This document shows, piece by piece, positions 8,411 to 14,214 of a stretch of DNA of 21,502 nt. This DNA comes from JBBQYA01 sp038209155. Its GTDB lineage: Bacteria > Bacteroidota > Bacteroidia > Sphingobacteriales > Sphingobacteriaceae. Each line of letters opens with the position of its first letter. Within the stretch, counting starts at the first letter, position 1. The notes beneath the pieces are model-generated. The model was given only the letters and a program-made list of their open reading frames with translations. It did no database searches and had not been told where the DNA came from. The stretch is taken from NCBI GenBank assembly GCA_038209155.1, contig JBBQYA010000048.1:1-21502 (forward strand), read 5' to 3'. Both the position numbers and the translations under genes were made by a program.

Positions 8411-9196
8411 GTGGATATAGCGCTTAGTGGGATAATTCTTTTAGTGCTTGTTTTACCCGGTATTTCATTTGCGAAAGGTTATTATTCTCGAGAGTTTTCA
8501 AATCAATATTCGGCCGCAGAATTTTATAATCTTACACTCAATACTATAATTCCTAGTATTGTATTTTACTTACTTGCCTTACCTTTAATCTTAATATTTG
8601 GTTATACTTATAATTTCGAAACATTATTTGGAATCATAAGTTCAAACGATAATTTGGTTTCCACTTCTATTCGCAGAATAGAGAATCATAAATATGAAAT
8701 TTTAATCTTTCATATTTTAATTAATTCATTTGCTTTCATAGCTGGTCGACAACTTTATAATATAGTATTAAAAAATTCTTTAGATACCAAGTATGACTTT
8801 TTACGATATAAAAATATTTGGCATTATTTAATTACCGCCCGATTTTTAAACTTTAAGCAAAATTCCGAAATTTTACAAACGGATAAAATTGAAGATATTG
8901 ATTACACCTACATTGATGCTTTAATAACTATCAACGAGAAAACTTTTATTTATACTGGCATTTTGATTGACTATCACCTTGCAAAAGATGGTGGCTTAGA
9001 CTTACTAATTATTGATAAAGCTCAAAGAAAATTAATTGGTGGCGATCCTGAAGAAATTTATAAAGACATAATCGGAAATTATCTCATTTTAAAATATTCT
9101 AACATTATCAATTTGAATTTATCATTTATTCAACTCCAAGAAAATATAGATTCCAATGGCAATATTGTTTCCTTTGACGCTCGAATTATTGAATGA
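8411..9196 (+). CDS. Three-TM membrane protein with C-terminal soluble domain, function unknown
   Basis: The 261-residue product starts at GTG; there is no ATG anywhere in the frame, and the in-frame stop of the preceding gene lies just upstream, so GTG at 8411 is the natural start. Hydrophobic segments lie at about residues 4-20 (with LPG), 46-64 and 96-112. Residues about 120-261 form a soluble domain with alternating strands that includes DIDYTYIDALI and AKDGGLDLLIID. No catalytic motif stands out. The layout (N-terminal LPG membrane helix, aromatic/basic loop, small C-terminal domain) resembles uncharacterised Bacteroidota membrane proteins, but I cannot assign a name or function. It probably forms a two-gene unit with the 73-residue gene. 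Confidence 0.8.
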   Translation: MDIALSGIILLVLVLPGISFAKGYYSREFSNQYSAAEFYNLTLNTIIPSIVFYLLALPLILIFGYTYNFETLFGIISSNDNLVSTSIRRIENHKYEILIFHILINSFAFIAGRQLYNIVLKNSLDTKYDFLRYKNIWHYLITARFLNFKQNSEILQTDKIEDIDYTYIDALITINEKTFIYTGILIDYHLAKDGGLDLLIIDKAQRKLIGGDPEEIYKDIIGNYLILKYSNIINLNLSFIQLQENIDSNGNIVSFDARIIE

Positions 9197-9282
9197 GTAT
9201 ATCAGATTAAGTCCTTTTAAACCAATTGCTGGTTTTCGAAGATTAGTTCATTTAATTTTTACAATTTTAAAAAACTTAAAAT

Positions 9283-9681
9283 ATGAAAAAGCTACAAAGA
9301 TTGACTTTGATTCTATTTGTTTTAGTTTTTAACTCTTGCGATAAAGAGACCATAGAAGAAAATATTACCAAAGATTTTAGAGATCAATACATTGGGAAAT
9401 ATCAAGTTCAGGAAAAAATCAGAAGTTACGGATCTCCTCAATGCGGAATACCTTACAGCAGGGAACGAGACACGATTATTTCGGTATTATATGGGAATAC
9501 TGACACTACTTTGCAAGTTTTAGGAAGAGAAGTTTGGTTAGATTCAAGTGGATATTTCTCGGCTTACCATTATGGGCTAAGATTATGGAATGATAGTATC
9601 TTTTCCTATTTTATGAACGGTGGACTTGGCTGTGGTGAAAATATTACATATGAAGGAAAAAGAATTTCGGATAAACCATAG
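9283..9681 (+). CDS. Small lipoprotein of unknown function
   Basis: The 132-residue product has an N-terminal type II signal: MKK, a hydrophobic stretch, then a lipobox-like LVFNSC with the acylated cysteine at residue 19. A membrane-anchored lipoprotein facing the periplasm or cell surface is therefore expected. The mature part is rich in Tyr, Gly and Asp/Asn and has two more Cys pairs worth noting (C54 in PQCGIP and C117 in GLGCGE), suggesting a compact beta-rich domain, possibly with a disulphide. I recognise no family. It stands alone between the membrane protein and the TPR protein (86 and 82 nt gaps), with no convincing promoter element upstream. Confidence 0.8.
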   Translation: MKKLQRLTLILFVLVFNSCDKETIEENITKDFRDQYIGKYQVQEKIRSYGSPQCGIPYSRERDTIISVLYGNTDTTLQVLGREVWLDSSGYFSAYHYGLRLWNDSIFSYFMNGGLGCGENITYEGKRISDKP

Positions 9682-9763
9682 TATTGGATTGAAATCCTTT
9701 TGAATCATAGATAATTTTAATAATCATCAATTAATAGTTTCCCCCAATTCTAATAAGAAAATA

Positions 9764-10675
9764 ATGAACAGATATATAACATTTTTGCTTTTCGGTTTGA
9801 TTATGCTTTTTAATAAAGTAAGCGGACAGACATTTAAGCAACAATTTAGCGATCTTGTTTCTAAAAACGACACATTAGGTCAACAACAACTTTTAGATAA
9901 ATGGAATAAAAAAGATAGCAATGATCCAGAACTTTACGTTGCATATTTTAATTACTTCGTGAAAAAGAGTAGAAAAGAAATCATTCGACTCGACAACAAC
10001 TCAAATGGCAAAGAAGGGTTTCAAATTATGGACAAAGACAGTTCAAAAATAGAACCTGTAGGGTTTATGTCTGTTGACTCTTATTATAATATTGAAGTTT
10101 TAAAAGAAGCATTTGACCAAATAGATAAAGGAATTAAAACTCACCCAAACAGACTAGATATGAGATTTGGGAAAATCTATATTCTAGGACAAACCGAAAA
10201 TTATGAAAACTTCACATCTGAAATTATAAAAACAATTGACAACTCGGCTTTAAACAAAAATCTATGGACTTGGGCAGAAAACAAGCCAGTTGACAGTCCG
10301 AAAGATTTTATGCTTAGTTCAATACAAGATTATCAAGTACAACTTTACAATACAGGAAATGATAGTTTTCTTGACAATATGAAACGTATCGCCGAAGCAG
10401 TTTTGAAACAGTATCCCGACCATATTGAGAGTTTATCTAATTTGTCGATAGTTTTTATGCTTAAAAAACAATATGATAAAGCATTAGAACCGCTGTTGGA
10501 AGCACAAAAGCTCGACCCAAAAGATGTCATTGTTTTAGGTAATATTGCACAAGCATATAAACTTAAGGGTGATAAAACAAATGCAATCAAATATTATAAA
10601 CTGACAAATAAATACGGAGACGATCAAGAAAAAAAATATTCAAAAGCTCAACTTATCGAACTCAAAAAAAAATAG
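9764..10675 (+). CDS. Secreted TPR-repeat protein
   Basis: This 303-residue protein has a signal peptide (about 1-21, ending VSGQ). TPR-like helices follow: two clear tetratricopeptide units near the C-terminus at about 217-250 (SLSNLSIVFMLKKQYDKALE) and 251-285 (AQAYKLKGDKTNAIKYYK), with more divergent helical repeats before them. The family acts as a protein-binding scaffold; no enzymatic motif is seen. The stretch DPELYVAYFNYFVKKS and the middle part look like a recurring Bacteroidota secreted TPR family of unknown role. It is the last plus-strand gene before a repeat array and a bidirectional terminator. The partner is unknown. Confidence 0.88.
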   Translation: MNRYITFLLFGLIMLFNKVSGQTFKQQFSDLVSKNDTLGQQQLLDKWNKKDSNDPELYVAYFNYFVKKSRKEIIRLDNNSNGKEGFQIMDKDSSKIEPVGFMSVDSYYNIEVLKEAFDQIDKGIKTHPNRLDMRFGKIYILGQTENYENFTSEIIKTIDNSALNKNLWTWAENKPVDSPKDFMLSSIQDYQVQLYNTGNDSFLDNMKRIAEAVLKQYPDHIESLSNLSIVFMLKKQYDKALEPLLEAQKLDPKDVIVLGNIAQAYKLKGDKTNAIKYYKLTNKYGDDQEKKYSKAQLIELKKK

Positions 10676-10750
10676 ATAATTTGCATAATTATTAACTAAT
10701 ACCTTTGAGTTATTCTAGAATAGTTATTAGTCATTAATTTGATGCTTATT

Positions 10751-10876
10751 TTTTTCACGCAAGGCTTTTAGCTCTTAACAAAATAATTTTAACTCTGCAC
10801 ACAATGCTATTTGCTTTGCACACAATGTTATTTACTTCAAATGCAAGGTTATTAAGTTCATGAATTAATTTTTTTA
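10751..10876. repeat. Array A: six tandem 21-bp degenerate intergenic repeats
   Basis: Six head-to-tail units of exactly 21 bp lie at 10751, 10772, 10793, 10814, 10835 and 10856. Units 3 and 4 differ at only 3 of 21 positions and share TGCACACAATG. Units 1 and 5 share GCAAGG followed by a TTA end. Unit 2 begins CTCTTAACAA, like units of the array at 20.6 kb. Most units begin CT and end in TTTA, TTTG or TTAA. The same 21-bp phase may continue leftwards in more decayed form to about 10688. The array fills the convergent gap between the TPR gene and the rluB gene. There are no unique spacers, so it is not CRISPR. A 12-bp palindrome TATTCTAGAATA (10711-10722) lies in the leftward extension. Confidence 0.85.
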
Positions 10877-10906
10877 TTATCGAATACCCGCTATTTTTAC
10901 AATCAC

Positions 10907-10940
10907 AAAAAAAGGCAGAAGTTATATTCTGCTTTTTTTT
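10907..10940. terminator. Bidirectional intrinsic terminator between the convergent TPR and rluB genes
   Basis: GCAGAA (10915-10920), a six-base loop GTTATA, and TTCTGC (10927-10932) form a short stem. It is preceded by a run of seven A, with one unpaired G between run and stem, and followed by a run of eight T. The A/T tracts let it act for both strands. It sits 232 nt after the TPR stop and 37 nt beyond the rluB stop, so it may mainly serve rluB. Confidence 0.8.
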
Positions 10941-10976
10941 ATTTTCTTAATAAATCCGATTCCGCCCAATCCTCCA

Positions 10977-12815
10977 TCACTTCCTATGCAGATGTTTCAG
11001 ATTAATCACTTCCTGTTCAGTAAGTAATCTACATCTTCCTCTTGGCAAATCTTTTTTCGTTAATCCTGCATAAAAAACCCGATCCAAACCAATTACTTCA
11101 TAGCCAAAGTGCTCAAACATTCTTCGAACAATTCTATTTTTTCCGCTATGGATTTCCACTCCAATTTCGGTTTTGCTTTCGCCAATATAACTTACCGCAT
11201 CTGGTTTCACCAATCCATCTTCCAATTCCACACCTTCCATTAAAGATTCTAAATCAACTTTTCGCAGGTTTTTATCCAGTTTTACCTGATATATTTTACT
11301 AATCAAATTTTTCGGATGCGAAAGTTTCATTGCCAAATCTCCATCATTGGTAAGCAACAAAAGTCCTGTTGTATTTCTATCCAATCTCCCAACCGGATAA
11401 ATTCGCTCGCGAGTTGTTGTTTTCACCAAATCCATCACCGTTCTTCTTTCTTGCGGATCATCTGTCGTCGTGATATAGTCTTTTGGTTTATTCATAATCA
11501 CGTAAACCAATTTCTCCGATTTCAATAATTGACCATTGAACCTAACCTTATCTTCTGGCTTAATCATGTGACCCAAAGTGGTTATAATCTCATCATTCAC
11601 CATCACTTCGCCAGCTTCTATCAATTGATCTGCTTTTCTCCGAGAAGCAATTCCAGCGTTTGACAAAAATTTATTCAACCTCATTCCATCCGATTTTACC
11701 TTTCTTGGTGTAGACGTATTTGGTCTATCAGCACTATATTCTTTCCGTTCCCCATATTCCTTTTTTGCATAGGATTTGGTATAAGGAATTTCTATAGCTT
11801 CATCTTTTCCTCTTGAATAAGGCTTTCTTTTAGGATCAGTTGCGCCCTCTGAACTTGCTTTTCCGCGGTTGTATGGAACTCTTTTTACTTCTTTATCCCC
11901 ATCTGCACCTGCTTTAGCTTTGTTGAACGCTTTTAATTTCCCTTCGTCACTAGCTCTAAATTCCTTGTTTTTAGAAAAAGATCTTTTCTTGTAATCCGAA
12001 GTTGGAACCTTGTTTTCTTTATTTTCTAAATAGCTTTTCTTCTTTATTTCTGTCCCAGCATCGTCATCCGATCGGGTTTTGTAAACTCTTTTTGGCTTAT
12101 CGTCTGCATATTCTCCTTCTTTATTTTTAGAAAAAGATCTCTTTTTAAAGTCAGTATCAAATTCAGAATCCGATTTGCGTCTAGATATTGGCTTTTCCTC
12201 TTCTTTTGCTTTGGATTTATAAACCGATTTTGCTCTTGTGTTTTTTGGCACAAAATCACTTGATCTCGCTGAATCAGATTTTTCTCTTGAAACTGAGCTT
12301 TTATAATCAGGCTTATTTCCTACTTCCTCAGTGGTTTCTGTTTTTTTCTTAAATGATTTGGGTAAAAGTTTTATTTCCTCTTTTACTCTTCTTGGTTTTT
12401 TATCCGCCAATCCAGCATCTCTTTCTTTGGTATAATTAGTAAGATTACTTTTTGGATTTTCCGAATAGAAATCATTGGCAGTTGATTTTCTCGAATAACT
12501 AGGTTTTTCTTTTACTTTTCTTTCAAAAGGAACTTTCTCTTTTTTGTATTTATCAAAAGCACCTTTCTCTTTGGGCTTATTATCATAATCCACTTTTTCA
12601 AAAGATGATTTACTTCCAGTTTTGCGCTCCGGTTTTTCTCTTTCAACTTTACCTTTAGAAAAAGGAGATTTTGCGCTTTTTTCAGGTTTATCTGCTCGCT
12701 TAAAATCACTTTTTGGTGCAGATTTTTTAAATTCTCTAGCTGGAGATTCCCTTTTTTCTGATTTTTTTACAGAATTTTTTCGGGCTGGTTTTGGGTCTGA
12801 AAATTTTTTTGCCAT
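10977..12815 (-). CDS. rluB: RsuA/RluB-family rRNA pseudouridine synthase with long lysine-rich N-terminal extension
   Basis: The C-terminal third is a standard RsuA/RluB-type enzyme converting a specific rRNA uridine to pseudouridine. It has an S4 RNA-binding domain at about 378-434 (MRLNKFLSNAGIASRRKADQ) and a catalytic domain at about 437-600 with GRLDRNTTGLLLLTNDG and catalytic D479. The motif style favours RluB (23S rRNA), but the exact site cannot be read. The first ~375 residues are low complexity, rich in Lys, Ser, Arg, Asp and Glu. Short repeats recur there, such as KKRSFSKNKE (at 225 and 276) and PYxRGK (314 and 332); this part is surely disordered and RNA-binding in character. The whole is about twice the length of a bare RluB. 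The ATG at 12815 lies 16 nt below a TACTTTTG element. Confidence 0.93.
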   Translation of the reverse strand: MAKKFSDPKPARKNSVKKSEKRESPAREFKKSAPKSDFKRADKPEKSAKSPFSKGKVEREKPERKTGSKSSFEKVDYDNKPKEKGAFDKYKKEKVPFERKVKEKPSYSRKSTANDFYSENPKSNLTNYTKERDAGLADKKPRRVKEEIKLLPKSFKKKTETTEEVGNKPDYKSSVSREKSDSARSSDFVPKNTRAKSVYKSKAKEEEKPISRRKSDSEFDTDFKKRSFSKNKEGEYADDKPKRVYKTRSDDDAGTEIKKKSYLENKENKVPTSDYKKRSFSKNKEFRASDEGKLKAFNKAKAGADGDKEVKRVPYNRGKASSEGATDPKRKPYSRGKDEAIEIPYTKSYAKKEYGERKEYSADRPNTSTPRKVKSDGMRLNKFLSNAGIASRRKADQLIEAGEVMVNDEIITTLGHMIKPEDKVRFNGQLLKSEKLVYVIMNKPKDYITTTDDPQERRTVMDLVKTTTRERIYPVGRLDRNTTGLLLLTNDGDLAMKLSHPKNLISKIYQVKLDKNLRKVDLESLMEGVELEDGLVKPDAVSYIGESKTEIGVEIHSGKNRIVRRMFEHFGYEVIGLDRVFYAGLTKKDLPRGRCRLLTEQEVINLKHLHRK

Positions 12816-12831
12816 GTTTCGTTTCGATTTG

Positions 12832-12839
12832 CAAAAGTA
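12832..12839 (-). promoter_or_regulatory. -7 promoter element (TACTTTTG) for rluB
   Basis: Read on the minus strand, TACTTTTGCAAATCG fits TAnnTTTG and sits 16 nt before the rluB ATG, similar to the spacing seen in front of uvrA and mltD-like genes here. The -33 element is not a clear TTTG. Confidence 0.6.
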
Positions 12840-12982
12840 TTGTATTAAAGCTCAGAAACAGAATTTTTTGCTTTGGTATAGTTATTGGCTATGTGCAAAT
12901 CTGTTATCCATTTTGTATGGGTAGGAAAGCAGTTTTGAAGACCATTTTTCATAACTTGCTATAAATTAAGCAAATAAATTCC

Positions 12983-12990
12983 TATCTTTG
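12983..12990 (+). promoter_or_regulatory. -7 promoter element (TATCTTTG) for the lytic transglycosylase gene
   Basis: TATCTTTGCGG is an exact TAnnTTTG match, 21 nt before the ATG at 13012. A TTG at 12956-12958 lies slightly farther upstream than the usual -33. The element overlaps the TTG at 12988 that would start a longer frame, which argues for translation from the ATG at 13012 instead. Confidence 0.65.
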
Positions 12991-13011
12991 CGGAATATTA
13001 ATTATTATTTA

Positions 13012-14178
13012 ATGAAAAAGACGCTCTTATCTCTCACCGGAACGTTACTATTGTTAATAATTTTAAAATTATTTACATACAGTACGAATGCTCCAACCGC
13101 TCGATTTAGCAATGATTATTCCGATAGTACCAAAGTTTACCCTATTCAAATTCCTGCCGATTTGCTTTTTGCTGGCGAGCAGGTTCCCCTTTCAGATATA
13201 GAAGTTTATGAACGCATGGATCGTGAACTTTTAGTGAATAATTATTGGCAATCCAATACTTTATTGATGCACAAAAGAGCCAATCGCTGGTTTCCTGTCA
13301 TCGAGCCTATCTTGAAAAAGTATGGAATTCCTAACGATTTCAAATATATTCCTTTAGTAGAAACCGGAATGATGAATTTGATCTCTCCAGCAGGAGCCAC
13401 TGGTTTTTGGCAATTCATGGAACCCACTGGTTTGCAATATGGTTTAGAAATAAACAAAGAAGTGGACGAACGCTATGATGTTGAGAAATCCACGATAGCT
13501 GCTTGCAAAATGTTTAGATCCAATTATAAAGATTTAGGAAACTGGACATTGGTTGCTGCTGCATACAACATGGGAATCAATGGTTTAATGACCCAAATGA
13601 CTAAACAAAAGCAACGAAACTATTATGATCTTTTGTTGAATGCAGAAACCTCTCGTTATGTTTTTAGATTGGTAGCCATCAAAGAAATCATTTCTAAACC
13701 AAGAGTATACGGTTATTTTTTCAAAAAAGCAGACCTCTATTATAACATTCCAGTTTCTAGAGTGAAAGTAGATTCTAGTATTTCAAACCTAGCAGATTTT
13801 GCTTTGGCGAATAATATTTCCTACAAAACTTTAAAGAATTTCAATCCTTGGATGCGTGATTCTTTTTTGTCGAATACTAAAAAGAAAGTGTATTTAGTTC
13901 AAATACCAAAAGCTAATTTCGAGAATGCAAGTCCCTACGGTGCAACATCTTCCGTTTCAAAAAATGTAAATTCTAATGTGTTTACTGAGGTAATTAAAGA
14001 TAGTATTCAAACAGAAAAAATTGAATTAGAATATATTTTAAAAGATGAAGAAGATTTAGATTTTGTTTCCAAAAGATATAACGTAAGCATTGAGGAATTA
14101 AAAAATTGGAACAAATTAAAGGATTTGACTGTTGCAAATGGACAGAAAATAATAATATTCGTTCCGCAACCTGAGTAA
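13012..14178 (+). CDS. MltD-like lytic transglycosylase with LysM domains
   Basis: The enzyme cleaves the MurNAc-GlcNAc bond of peptidoglycan, forming 1,6-anhydro ends. I chose the ATG at 13012 (388 residues): the frame also opens at a TTG at 12988, but that overlaps the -7 element, and from the ATG a proper N-terminal signal/anchor (KK then hydrophobic 5-21) follows at once. The SLT catalytic domain spans about 85-230, with catalytic E117 in IPLVETGM, AGATGFWQFM (127-136) and AAYNMG (183-188). A degenerate LysM-like segment lies at about 252-298 and a clear LysM at about 339-385 (FVSKRYNVSIEELKNWN), which binds glycan. It is divergent from rluB and 36 nt upstream of uvrA, which has its own promoter element. 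Confidence 0.93.
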   Translation: MKKTLLSLTGTLLLLIILKLFTYSTNAPTARFSNDYSDSTKVYPIQIPADLLFAGEQVPLSDIEVYERMDRELLVNNYWQSNTLLMHKRANRWFPVIEPILKKYGIPNDFKYIPLVETGMMNLISPAGATGFWQFMEPTGLQYGLEINKEVDERYDVEKSTIAACKMFRSNYKDLGNWTLVAAAYNMGINGLMTQMTKQKQRNYYDLLLNAETSRYVFRLVAIKEIISKPRVYGYFFKKADLYYNIPVSRVKVDSSISNLADFALANNISYKTLKNFNPWMRDSFLSNTKKKVYLVQIPKANFENASPYGATSSVSKNVNSNVFTEVIKDSIQTEKIELEYILKDEEDLDFVSKRYNVSIEELKNWNKLKDLTVANGQKIIIFVPQPE

Positions 14179-14189
14179 AAAGATTCCAT

Positions 14190-14197
14190 TACTTTTG
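14190..14197 (+). promoter_or_regulatory. -7 promoter element (TACTTTTG) for uvrA
   Basis: TACTTTTGCGG matches TAnnTTTG and lies 17 nt before the uvrA ATG, within the short gap after the transglycosylase stop. It shares the TTTGCGG core with the element at 12983. uvrA can thus be transcribed independently of the gene before it. Confidence 0.6.
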
Positions 14198-14214
14198 CGG
14201 CGTAAATTCAGAAA

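Noticed and set aside
9219..9236. Hairpin AAACCA/TGGTTT after the membrane protein gene as a terminator
   Set aside because: Only a 6-bp AT-rich stem with a run of four T; too weak to call.
10711..10722. 12-bp palindrome TATTCTAGAATA as an operator or terminator
   Set aside because: It is downstream of a gene end, has no T run or promoter nearby, and a short AT-rich palindrome is expected by chance.
10751..10876. CRISPR array
   Set aside because: Units are contiguous 21-mers without unique spacers, and no cas genes are present.
12988..13011. Upstream TTG start extending the transglycosylase by eight residues
   Set aside because: The TTG is part of the TATCTTTG -7 element, and the ATG at 13012 gives a normal signal/anchor sequence.
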